From assembly GCA_964580995.1 (NCBI GenBank), contig CAZOMV010000004.1, forward strand, positions 1 to 64,000: DNA of 64,000 nt, read 5' to 3'. A program made the translations under genes and the position numbers. The DNA is from JAKJEP01 sp964580995 (GTDB lineage Bacteria; Planctomycetota; Phycisphaerae; Sedimentisphaerales; SM23-30). This document shows, piece by piece, positions 43,801 to 48,712 of the stretch (positions are counted from its first letter, which is position 1; the number at the start of each line of letters is the position of its first letter). The notes beneath the pieces were generated by a model that worked only from the letters and a program-made list of their open reading frames with translations, was not told the DNA's origin and made no database searches.

Positions 43801-46800
43801 AGGAACAAAACAATTGAGGTTCATCATGATCTGGTACCCGATGAAGAAGGTTTTCGGACTGAGACGGTAGTGGATCGCAACGGGTATCCGACGGTTTATA
43901 AGTATAACGAACGCGGCAATGTGGTTAAACAGGTGAAAACTCTACCTGCTGAGCCGGTAAATATAGAAATTGTCACCAGCTACAACTATATCGATCCGGC
44001 GAATCCGGATAGTCCGACCTCAGTTACTCAGTTGGTGCCTGATCCTGCTGTTCCGGGTCAATTTACCGATAGTATTACCAGTACTACGTATGACGCCAAG
44101 GGCCGGCCGCTGTCGGTAACCGACCCCGAAGGCAATGTTACGGTGAATACCTACGATTTATGCGGTAACCTGCTCTCCACGACCCAGAAGAAACCGGGCG
44201 GCGATGTGGTTTCCGTTACCTATAACCACTATAACAGCCGCAATCTTCTGGTTTTCAGCGGTACGAAGGCAAATTCGAGCGGCCCCTGGCTGGACTTGAA
44301 CGTCAATTACTACGATGAGTATAATCGCCTCTGGCATACGGTGAAGGTGGATGTGAACCATCTGGATCCAATACCGTTTAACGAGCGAATTGATTCAAAC
44401 GCGACTATCAGCAATCCAGCCTATTTTGATGCCCTTTATGATGATGTTTCGGGCAATGCGGTTCTTAACAACATAGAGTACCATGTAATAACTACCTATA
44501 CCTATCCGACTGATCAATCGGGAAATTATCTGAGTGGTTCAGCGGATCAGCCGTACAGCATTAGCGAGCCGTATCATGGTGCTGCGACATACAATTCTGA
44601 ACTGGAAAAATATATCAACCACTTCCAATACGATGACAACGGCAATCAGTATAAATCCTGGTATCTATGGGACGCGCCGGCGGGCCAGCCGGACCTGTAC
44701 GTAATTACGCTGAATGAATATGACGCCCAGAACCGGGTGATTAAGACCCGCCGCATCGTGGCGGACAATCTGGACGGCCAGAATCCGGTCAGCGATGTAA
44801 CGCTTTCCGAGACGATTTACAACAGCATCGGCAAGGTGGAATCCGCGGAAGGGGAGCATCTGCCGGGTGAACACGGCAGCCTGACGGAATACTACTATGA
44901 TGAACTGGGTAATCTGGTCGAAACCAATACCTATGACCCGCAGGGCAACCTGCTGACCGCTAGCCGCACCCTCTACGACGCCGACGGCCGAGCCCTGGTC
45001 ACCGTCGGGCCGTACGCGACAGGTGATCAGCCGGTCGGCACCGAAACCGTCTATGACGCCCTGGGCCGCGTGACCGAAACCCGCCGCTGGGCCAATGTAG
45101 CCATTACGCTACAGGACATTCATGACGCCTCCAGCTGGCTGGTCGGCAAAGCCGCCACCGGCTGGACGACTGCCGGAAACCAGGCGGTAGCAGGCAATGA
45201 ACTTTCCTATACCAAAACCATTTACGACATCGCTGGAAGAGTGGCAATGACGCTGACACTGGATGAGGAAGGGTATGAGCAGCCTACCGGCTATAAATAC
45301 GATAAGGCGGGTAAGCAAATCGCGGTGGCCGATGCAAAAGATTACGGTTTAATTAAAGGTACACATTATACCTATGATAATCCATGGTATGTGATAAATG
45401 AATCTGTTTTAGCGAATCTGCTCCAAATGGATATTGCCGCCATTTCGACTGCTTCGACGACCGATTACCAGGGCACGCGGCAATGGAAAGTTACCGACGA
45501 TCGGGGTAACACGACGGAATTTACTTACGATGCTCTTGGCAGAATCATAATGACCACTTTCCCCGCGACGACACAGAACCCGATAACGTATGCACATGTT
45601 ACATATGATGGTTTGGGCAGAAAAATATTCGAGTCGGAACAAACGACCCAGATAAATCCGGACAACGCCGTCGGCAAAGAATTTGAATATGATGCCAGCG
45701 GTCGCCTGTCAGCCGTTGTGTTGGCGGCGGTACCTGATTCGGAGAACGGTAACGTATTAACCTGCCCTCGGTACGAATATAAATATGACGATTTCGGTAA
45801 CCAAATCGAAATCTGGGATAAACTCAAACAGGATCCGCTGACCGGTGTTGTGAACGATACCTACAAACGGATTACCAAATTTACTTATAACGAATTACAT
45901 CAACAGACTAGTCGTCAGTTACCGGGTACTCAAACAGAGTATAAGGAATATGATGAATTTGGCAGAATCAGGAAGGCGACGGATTTTGATGGACAGGTGG
46001 CGGGGTATGTATATAATGATGCCGATAATGGTCTTTTGAGCGAAGTCCGATATTATGCCGATGAGATGGCCTATCAAGCCAATCATCCGGCGGGGACGTT
46101 CGGCCTGAAAATCGGCTATACCTATGACAAGTTAGGCAGAAAAGTAACGGAAACCATCGATGATACCCAAACGTGGACATATTATTATGATGCCGAAGGG
46201 AGGATCGAAGCAATCGTCAACCCGCAGGGAATAGTTGGATACGAATACTCGGATATAACCGGGCGAAAAGGCGCGGTGGTGGTTCCGGAAAGCCTGGGTT
46301 CGTCCAATCATAGAGAGCGGATTGAGTATGGTTATGATGAAATCGGGCGGCTATCGGATGTGGAGGCGGTGAAAAGAGGCGGGGCGGGGATTTCCGAACT
46401 GACGCATTACCAATACGATGCGGCCGGTTCCCTGGAAATGATCACCTATCCGACGGGCACCACGACGGACTATGATTATGATGAACTCAACCGTCTTACC
46501 TCGGTCACTAATCGGAACAGCCAGAGCCAGACTCTCAGCAGTTTTATCTATACCCTGAACGACAACGGCAGCCGCGATCACGTGGTGGAAACGATGGGCG
46601 GTCAGGCTGCCACGATTGAATGGGATTACGATGCCCTCGGTCGGCTGGCCCGTGAAACCTGCGGCAGTGACTATACCGATTATATCAGCGATCTGGTAGG
46701 CAACCGGCTGACGAAAAAGTTCAACGGTGCGACGATGGTCACGTATCAGTACGACACCTTCGGCAATGACCGGCTGCTGTTGGAGGACAATGCGACTGGT

Positions 46801-48009
46801 GAAGATGTTGCTTATGAATATTACGACAATGGCGCCTTGAAGAAAAAGACAGTCGGTTCCATAATTACGAACTACGGCTATGACCTGCGCGGCTGCCTTA
46901 CGTCTCTTTCCGGCGGCGTCAATACCACCTATGCTTATGACCCAGCCGGAATCCGTGTTTCCGCCGGTTCAACGACGTATCTGATCGATCCTTACAATCC
47001 GACCGGGTATGCACAAGTATTTAAAAAGATCACCGGTACCGAAGAAATCACCTATACTATTGGCAACGATGTTATATCACAAGCCGATGCGACGGGTATT
47101 GCCTATTTGATTTATGATGGTCATGGTTCGGTTCGGCAGCTTGTGGATAATACCGGTTCTCTCGTTACCGGCCAGCAATTTAATTATGATGCGTATGGGA
47201 ATCTGACCAATACGGTTTCACCGCAGACAAATCTTCTATATGCCGGGGAACAGTGGGATACTGCTCTGAGGATGTATTATCTTCGTGCCAGGTACTACGA
47301 TCCTGCCAACGGTCGGTTCAATGCCCTCGATCCGTTTGCCGGTAATAGCCAAGACCCGATCAGTCTGCATAAATATCTATATTGTCATGCTGATCCTATC
47401 AATTATGTTGATCTATCAGGATATAATGAGTTTTCCATTACCGGGCTTATGGGTAATATAATAGCTCGTGTGGTTGTATTCACAATACAACATCCACATT
47501 TAGCAGCGGGAATAGGAATCGCGTTTGATATAATGATGCCTGCTGTATGGCAGGAGGCAATGATAGGCAGTGGGATACCGCCCTTCCAATTAGCCGGCAA
47601 TGTCGGACGTGTGGGAAAAGGATTTTTGCGTACCATTTACGCCAGCAAGCATCCATCTTTCAAACAAATCATGGACCACTGGAATAAGAGTGCTGCAGGG
47701 AAGTTGGCAAAAGTAACTGGTGATGAATTTGAGAAATTTTTCGAAAAATATATGCCTAACGCTGTTCGGAATGCACGTGTTGGACAGGGAAAGAACACGG
47801 TGGATTTCAGTTCGCCAGGGTATCTTGTTGAAATCAAATCTGGGATTAGTTCTTTCAATGAAAAACAGTTGGCGGCTATCACCCAAGAAGCGGGAGTAAC
47901 AGGACAGACCATTGTGTATCTCTTTCTGGAAGATCCACCATCACCTGTCACGCAGAAAATAGTAGGTGTAGGTGGGAATGTTATTTCTCTCTACAAACAA
48001 AGAAAATAA
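25840..48009 (+). CDS. Giant secreted Rhs/YD-repeat polymorphic toxin with beta-helix, calcium-repeat and PKD arrays and a nuclease tip (7,389 aa)
   Basis: ATG at 25840 follows GAGG by 7 nt, and two in-frame GTG codons just upstream lack spacing. Order of parts: signal peptide (1-38); a conserved-looking presequence domain (60-330); parallel beta-helix (390-1010); thrombospondin-3/EF-type repeats such as DTDNDGMPDGWE (1041-1138); four further beta-helix blocks, each closing with YHLxxxSPCIDxG and DIGAxE (1150-2540); PKD domains (2541-3080); a possible propeller (3082-3385); a DUF11-like domain (3387-3525); another beta-helix (3527-4000); and more than ten PKD-like repeats beginning VDAG (4004-5485). 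Then come the Rhs entry motif VAGFPLQVVRTYDSFSR (about 5630), YD repeats (5907-7120) and the Rhs core RARYYDPANGRF to HKYLYCHADP (7131-7192). The tip has D7322, E7331 and K7333 in VDF...LVEIKSG, a PD-(D/E)xK-like site. By analogy with Rhs toxins the shell would encase the tip. The delivery route is unknown. A contact-dependent antibacterial role is inferred. Confidence 0.85.
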   Translation: MSAKIKQYGKILVLVALLLAVAVMAGLAVTWSTAQTEGTATEPVLTDTEEYTRDNLSVEPFVKEEKPLSDSNDPLLEGEAENVLSKKVYELEDRRNENCRIWQVEREVEIVDPGTKEKLVDTIVTDIVEMGNGICYQDEGGGWQVTVPHWRATQDGFVMDTAGYQLAMGRNIGSWLRCTAGGEEMQLRPSVVEAGNDYNAEVVAKLVSEVEGYIDPEDPSRLVFEGAFGKEIDLELVARSDGYGQNVIFHNQPNLPRGMELSKSDISIRTELNLDTTTDGDIKISLNQQEGMDWRKELPAESTLEEIEIYKEVDEEGGKVRQVCHQFAASRVYDDSGEMEIKAFKKLQRGRDDKTYLVETLEGEYLEQANYPVTWDYETKYGSLTSNTVWYAKSTYYISDNLLVNGCTLWIEPGTVVKFNNAKKISTSNGGVIIAQGNPHMPIVFTSKYDADNGEAVSSGTLTAGIYQGLEAGANSAFEFCRVQWASVGIKVLGQPVVPIQHCYFHACSTGISIPSDYSSTEELLIFNNLFAWGTAGMTGIKVDGSVGDIVIRNNSFRNNTRCVDILSGCSRTISIENNLFAEGSYGIYNNSSSVDLTNQYNGYFQATDVGTTPGAGLVTCTVNPYHYSVSGVWTRLGWFWLNDVAGGGAELINAGNGTVGDVYGDYREWAIHHVAEGGTVEERHGFSSDVTIAEDTVWQPNYATCDTGIVAIGCHFPRVDYVVYGAGITFDEDLTWRIEPGTVIAYYGNEDCIRLYNRSKMICNGDPYDAEAPNDGYITWVYNLRTGCNTSVKYPYYNTDTGLYLNGDYYEIRYNRFWSMGWAVRLFNGGLVRDSEFLLTRTGIYLSSYQDIRVANCLFEGNYFGIMPCNYQNATLFCDLCTFDHNSYGFIPHNTAIKYDLKNSLFTLNTYGIYHYQYTGSYSINYNTFYSSTNYSVGTLPATNLTLAANPYNATWSGRDRFYLNQSYQPPCAIDGGLDPDSRGMPGYTTDYATGAYDAAPIDIGYHYLAPSRADSEDMGAGDGLYDDEEYWHGTDYLVSDTDNDGMPDGWEVANGLNPLVNDASRDPDRDGLTNEQEYAYETSGQRCDPQDSDSDGDGMPDGWEYTNGLNPLTNDALVDSDNDGHLNLSEYLHGSDPTGDVNSIPTANTTITVPTQTGSIQTAINWSIDGDEVVLLPGTYYEYDVDFSGKAITLRSTNPDDWQVVEDTIIDANYTPWSHGVDFDCDEDSNSILSGITIQNAQFVGINCEVCLNPVINRCIIRDCGNGVTCYEASPTIEYCKIYNSGYGISCCFSSAPIIKNNWIYGNSDFGIYCLYAGNTIIRNNTIVNNDWGISLVFGTAPSISNCIIWSIDDDLYNCSATFSCIKDGDGVNDPSTHNIADDPLFVDPNNYDYHLMIDSPCIDSGNTAGIVEEQDIDGDERVNRSAVDIGADECNWVHNITQDTYYGWIQDAIEEANDGDVIVAYEGIFREKIDFLGKAITVRSTNPDDPACVAATIIDGGCDAASPGSVVTFADNENSYSVLLGLTITGGYASGEGGGIKGTGAVSPTIRKCVIRSNHATGNGGGIYNCGGLISECTITENTSDAYGGGLSLCDGRIEDCLINGNSSASGGGGMNDCRADVTGCTFASNTTVGTGGGLRGNNDGRLRFSTIRNCLFQNNTCNTSAGGGIWGYDGLISGCVFTGNSAKWGGGFAVCHNRVENCLIVNNTALNAGGINNSDGQLVNCTVVGNTATSGGGGAVEGCDGTITNCIIWDNHTPAVFVNCLATISYSCWPGAGSTNGNISSDPLLVNPDYEDYHITSSSPCVDTGTNIPAGGLPATDLEGKWRPLDGNGEGTYTADMGCYEAGEEPAAIAYYVDAVNGVDNDLANHDGLTPETAFQTVSYAIGQARVIKTTINVLPGTYNENLNLGGKFITITSTNPDQPEQTIIDGDGTTSVVTFAGGENANTILCGFTITGGSGVTLGGGIVGNNTNTNPSISQCVITGNSSTSAGGGIWGCGGKISRCVFFSNTTVYGGAIAACHGTIVSCLIYNNQASYGGGFNNCDGTIINCTITQNTTTTQGVINGCDGNITNCIVWGNTPDTFTEHTTGVITYCCWPEGTGTGNIDDDPLFAAAASDDYHLQANSPCLDAGQPGCYQDQLDLDGNLRCLHDRVDIGAYEVKIRWYVNQNIANPGNGLSWETALDDLQTALQDKAGAGDDIWVAGGTYLPATNTADRSATFQLLPYLQVYGGFAGTEATLSERDLSISTNQTILSGDIDLNDNGEMPGTGNSYHVVTGADHVILDGFAITGGNANDVVAGSLGGGGMLNNYVNNVKVNNCYFLQNIANYPCYGAGINNANSTIHLTNCIVSHNSVVGVTPPACRGAGIYNQNSNIKLINCTLCYNLGDRGAGLYVVSGMVEIYNSIFWNNWSSTEVCSQDVQMYIEGGSILVKYSCIQDGTPGESPYPLGGMENNNIDLNPIFDEFYMPSGSRIDLQAGSPCIDAGDNTVVPSGIVIDLAGEARFVDDPATADSGNGDAPIVDMGAYEFQPVTENHNPVADAGEDQTVVDSDDNGLAGVTLNGSASHDPDPGDTIISYVWKEGDKGLGSGETLAADLSIGTHRITLTVTDQGGLPGTDEVLIEVQPATIQVEAGENRTVGWLVDAIPVTLYDARVWGRTPGTYTTIWSKESMPVGCTVDFDSAAQDNQAYSYEVNPAIILSVNPFIFNYLPQVVFALKLTATEIATNISAEDTVFIVVTQNSFNASQQPPQVDAGGPYNVSAPMVSIDLDGTVTDDGLPFNNFLSIRWSMVGYDFPSDITKEDDDLGGEVLFDNAAAEDPGARFTQPGSYIIKLCASDGQLSHESTALVTVAGLMNKPPVVDAGSNRNIPTVPCSLDLMIVNTGETAPSVDDDDNQRQPLQLTWSVVQGPVGGAIFANRHPNSATPGTTVTFSKPGTYILELAANDGQYTTTDCVTIKVNAKPEVEAGANKLATLEDHSPNGIYAEVTMSDARIRELQLPLGDMTILWELSSYSGPQYPAVTQGDFITWNPDKLNQHNPTFKFLAEGVYELQLSASDNGIAGTSDTVRVSIRPVQQEYKTLYAITYQYPNGENGPEIQIYDINESNGTLIDNPSTVFCDGERNITEPLKNITFSKKWRMLFALYDYSSFMSTIHPLAMWPICEQKMPNWNFLGNEWETLIIDDEKDVIYSTGDGPTSIKAYVWNESQEEFILLHDHTIDFLPYGFSDFALDAENGLLYVADATNIIKILDTENWCHWVDKDIPVVVDKEEMEVSVIAIDTKNHFLYSGSEYDGNWPFDIDGHNYLVQTNLNNRDDQSKIDLGANVTGITVDQETGLVYCITKANKIYVYDSALDKKQEIETTNNSDDPAGLTLAKNVKYKPSIGTLSISHQEETIGSNPVETPITVSPTNVTMDEFTYHIAYTIDSELDEQTDTVVVDYLPVQVEYAWATDPGVYDKDEHAVKWYLGNVTPSSSGTFQVGVKVNGRAAPNSNIINHCEIESSNLCTIAKDANVHVNWWLETNRIYVDDNAIGGNGSSWPLALNDLQDALALARYYVEGEDHLWPNGGEIWVADGYYCPGDKSNDTFQLVAGVRMYGGFEGTESALDQRNLIDPEKESILTGNDCCSKVVTTEDNTVIDGFTIQNAKDPFGAGIYCCSSYATIQNNKIINNFQNGITCENAVHPSIKNNWIYGNWNRYTNPSGGGIQFTNTVRASVFNNCITNNGGSMIGFGIKSDAGSEISVSNCIIWGNDHDAQDNSYELSSTITPRFCCIKGYPTIADGNGNFGKEPKFVDYTEREASGDYEYYIYDLRLQPGSPCIDKGFEDTINSEDEGSISVDGSISWYNNDDVIEIDNDETPRIITVSGEAITFVPPLEEETDPVGMTITNWMHVWNFEDSTTAEGTTSSLVVADVSRYHVHDTIKFTITINQIDNIYYVVVANVDTSTNTVYFDSVSPLIAPVPDETLLHFWSIVSERDILGGPRKVGGHIDMGAHESTRISVDAGADREIPLTSESVDVWLDDTALTYLDTDHTDVELVWSVISGPAGGYDFNGQATGLNPTVTFTEEGNYVLRLLVQRASDDIPLYSDTVNIRIYYGGQAGYTHDHVADDKEFTLNVGFPAVTPSKIRWTGPDGVSFDPSGDITPQEVTATLSAAVPGIYDFKVEALDSSNNVIGWDKLKVPVSHQQILVDAGSYNTITWPDHQVCLLGMVSGGVPAAVHWQADEDAAGHVTIESPDTLYSWVKFDQPGRYELEFLAYDDYGDVIGADVAIVTVAPAAHGPVTVNLGNDQVITFPQDFAFLTGHVTGLQTGDTVDLIYSGTTNPEVSVVTFSHQIPDDGIFATKATFRDVNGESMGGEYQFSLVASDAAGVILGVDTMTVRVDFPKIVDAGEDVVLEPGQATLALAGKIAAGTAWDTVKWLGNSDGHVSFSADSILAPTATFTVPGVYKLGLVVRKVINNINTIVGMDTIQVTAPYSTEEVVVDAGHDCRLTALGEQDIEIALHGKILSGDPDSIAWIFPDPSSNGIPGNDEIEYRGSTDTLDTWLRIPNPGVYPIALVAYKGENIVGWDMATYIVDKPDTSSDITVDIGTTYEALEVGGNVTLSATISGCIFQWIYTELSNVYLFVDNSTPQSPSATATFYQPGVYDFSLVLRNPVSNEIIGLDTIQITVLPEDQRDWKLASSLEEITLGTNNSVSLTGTTTHQYNSVVWVDPTSDNRVEFTPNSEDPLEASACFYNINDDEYYSGIYKLGYVAKDENVVPVGCDTITIKVNPRGHHTIEAGEKQEVTLSLDGRAVVALDGTIDTTSCKWFTPVLVDGTVTFDDGDPATTNDDQRTETRAVFTAPGSYKLALLAYSGESLIGADTLTVTVHPYDSRSLYMNMDAIDNEITYLADDSAELQGTTIKGGRLAKLRWLFNNDPSNLVSFADYSFLNTTATILKPGIYSVILDCLWGDTVVGQRAVQVKVKEPQVRVDAKVNLGGNPVQLVDEYCQLLGTTFDVNLTAQVFGVSDTSILTYKWFSSDSTNAAISNPGVWELTKQLTVNTAGKYEITLEAWSSDNKLLSRDKLLVIALSGTPIVEAGQYDSVIKSEGLILSKAQIWDDTSVFNDTDHIQWTSDRSVTIDTTSSGCSILQPGVIFNDINNDGIGLYKLTLGYRETLESDYVVDEVTVLVEPTPISFVYAGAQKFTSPYHPIEMNDVNVISSKANLTYAWEVTAGESGNVTFDSPSQKNPVITFLAEGDYTLTLSVSYGTFPPVTSTVDINVVKFYSDGDPFLALTAKQGDTEITNGHEVCGSNIEIEVNAEYAHTDSVCLILDNDDNKEIKPYDLTIHQGSADLPEKMMFHYLLDTHTISSGSHILSASAKGTSVYDPDPVSFTFTNSCAITDYKVSQEVVNNDPSTLTFSATFTSSLNWQFEICNVNDLTGTPRYTESSSVASSEITIPVTIGNWGNGTYRAHLKVDNGGSTLDEADVCFSVAIGDIKDKLVAELDGSLKFGPEDLGGVGIPIKSRYMITKGFFDLQGKAYHPDFPDDVSYQITISDGKGTSQNITPGILANGYRHASVKPEGDDPYGSLGVLDLTSLPNGIYKLDLAVKCLGVTRHDTAEIALDCPLKIGNVKFSQEDLTIPVAGFPLQVVRTYDSFSRQKDGDFGFGWSYTLADMDIVINKGITQQAGVISGLSRDVTLTLPDGRRATFTSYLDGRIYSTGKGSWTVKYQSPEGVNGSLEATGTTTLKYEPLSFGWFWDGYQPPLYEMSSYMDLSMHEFEGFTLSMDDGTIYNINRYPYNDSQHLKEYGEDIAEELFGYTNGGLFPYEDYGKPYLASIKLASDETIVFEPDFSRGGENPDIKNVKCYAAGVEPDQYQSNYIQSIEIFRNTLGRIIAINAPAETETEEEPVNGSPTLVYDYDSDGNLVSVSKLITRDDPETTDKDETKYETTTYAYDSDNIHYSSDHYVTDIKDPRGLSPIQYLYDASGRLIGTRDARNKTIEVHHDLVPDEEGFRTETVVDRNGYPTVYKYNERGNVVKQVKTLPAEPVNIEIVTSYNYIDPANPDSPTSVTQLVPDPAVPGQFTDSITSTTYDAKGRPLSVTDPEGNVTVNTYDLCGNLLSTTQKKPGGDVVSVTYNHYNSRNLLVFSGTKANSSGPWLDLNVNYYDEYNRLWHTVKVDVNHLDPIPFNERIDSNATISNPAYFDALYDDVSGNAVLNNIEYHVITTYTYPTDQSGNYLSGSADQPYSISEPYHGAATYNSELEKYINHFQYDDNGNQYKSWYLWDAPAGQPDLYVITLNEYDAQNRVIKTRRIVADNLDGQNPVSDVTLSETIYNSIGKVESAEGEHLPGEHGSLTEYYYDELGNLVETNTYDPQGNLLTASRTLYDADGRALVTVGPYATGDQPVGTETVYDALGRVTETRRWANVAITLQDIHDASSWLVGKAATGWTTAGNQAVAGNELSYTKTIYDIAGRVAMTLTLDEEGYEQPTGYKYDKAGKQIAVADAKDYGLIKGTHYTYDNPWYVINESVLANLLQMDIAAISTASTTDYQGTRQWKVTDDRGNTTEFTYDALGRIIMTTFPATTQNPITYAHVTYDGLGRKIFESEQTTQINPDNAVGKEFEYDASGRLSAVVLAAVPDSENGNVLTCPRYEYKYDDFGNQIEIWDKLKQDPLTGVVNDTYKRITKFTYNELHQQTSRQLPGTQTEYKEYDEFGRIRKATDFDGQVAGYVYNDADNGLLSEVRYYADEMAYQANHPAGTFGLKIGYTYDKLGRKVTETIDDTQTWTYYYDAEGRIEAIVNPQGIVGYEYSDITGRKGAVVVPESLGSSNHRERIEYGYDEIGRLSDVEAVKRGGAGISELTHYQYDAAGSLEMITYPTGTTTDYDYDELNRLTSVTNRNSQSQTLSSFIYTLNDNGSRDHVVETMGGQAATIEWDYDALGRLARETCGSDYTDYISDLVGNRLTKKFNGATMVTYQYDTFGNDRLLLEDNATGEDVAYEYYDNGALKKKTVGSIITNYGYDLRGCLTSLSGGVNTTYAYDPAGIRVSAGSTTYLIDPYNPTGYAQVFKKITGTEEITYTIGNDVISQADATGIAYLIYDGHGSVRQLVDNTGSLVTGQQFNYDAYGNLTNTVSPQTNLLYAGEQWDTALRMYYLRARYYDPANGRFNALDPFAGNSQDPISLHKYLYCHADPINYVDLSGYNEFSITGLMGNIIARVVVFTIQHPHLAAGIGIAFDIMMPAVWQEAMIGSGIPPFQLAGNVGRVGKGFLRTIYASKHPSFKQIMDHWNKSAAGKLAKVTGDEFEKFFEKYMPNAVRNARVGQGKNTVDFSSPGYLVEIKSGISSFNEKQLAAITQEAGVTGQTIVYLFLEDPPSPVTQKIVGVGGNVISLYKQRK

Positions 48010-48030
48010 CCTTGAAAAAGAGGAATAGCC

Positions 48031-48627
48031 ATGTGGCAAAAGAAAAAAGACTTACTTTTACAAAATACTGCAAAATATCTTGATGAAAGACTGATTTCAC
48101 TTGGGTTTTTTCGCTATGGGAAATATACCTGGCTTAGAAAATGGAACTGGAAGACAGATTTAGTCGATCTTTACGAGAAATCGTATGGGATAATGATCAA
48201 TTTCACTATTATGATACCACCTAACAAAAACTATTTCGGAAAAATAGGGTTTATAAATTTATTTTCTTATGTAGATCACACAGGAGCAGGTGGAGCAACT
48301 TATAAGTATCCCTCTTGGCCGTGGGCATATAAAGGTTTTGAGGAAAAGGCACGTAAAGCCATTGATGAGGGTTTGCCATGGTTTTCAAATTTTGATACAC
48401 CGGCAAATTGCTGGTTTTATATGCAAAAGCATGAGCCACGTTTGGATACCCCTCATGCCCGTAATTGTGAGGAATATCTCAAGTTGCTGCCAATAGAGGC
48501 ACAAAAGGGACAAATCTTACAAGAAAGTTTATTGGATCCCCATGGTGAACATTACGATGAATTCACCCGCGCCATGTTTGATGCTAACTTTCGCAAGCCT
48601 TTGCCGCTGATAGAGGAAGAAGATTAA
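48031..48627 (+). CDS. Putative immunity protein for the main nuclease tip (DUF4304-like)
   Basis: Located 21 nt after the giant toxin gene with a good AAGAGGA site, the standard place for an immunity gene. The 198-residue product has no signal peptide and should be cytoplasmic. Its first 60 residues (LDERLISLGFFRYGKYTWLR, then LYEKSYGIMINFTIMIPPN) resemble the DUF4304 pattern: a helix, a glycine-rich turn with an aromatic strand, then long strands. The rest is less recognisable. I infer binding and blocking of the PD-(D/E)xK-like tip. Base composition is A+T rich like the tip itself. Confidence 0.6.
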   Translation: MWQKKKDLLLQNTAKYLDERLISLGFFRYGKYTWLRKWNWKTDLVDLYEKSYGIMINFTIMIPPNKNYFGKIGFINLFSYVDHTGAGGATYKYPSWPWAYKGFEEKARKAIDEGLPWFSNFDTPANCWFYMQKHEPRLDTPHARNCEEYLKLLPIEAQKGQILQESLLDPHGEHYDEFTRAMFDANFRKPLPLIEEED

Positions 48628-48712
48628 TAAGGAAGTCGAGACCCGCCGCTGGGCGAATGTAACAATAGAAATAGATGATGAGAATCCCATATATGATCCC
48701 GATGGCTTTATT

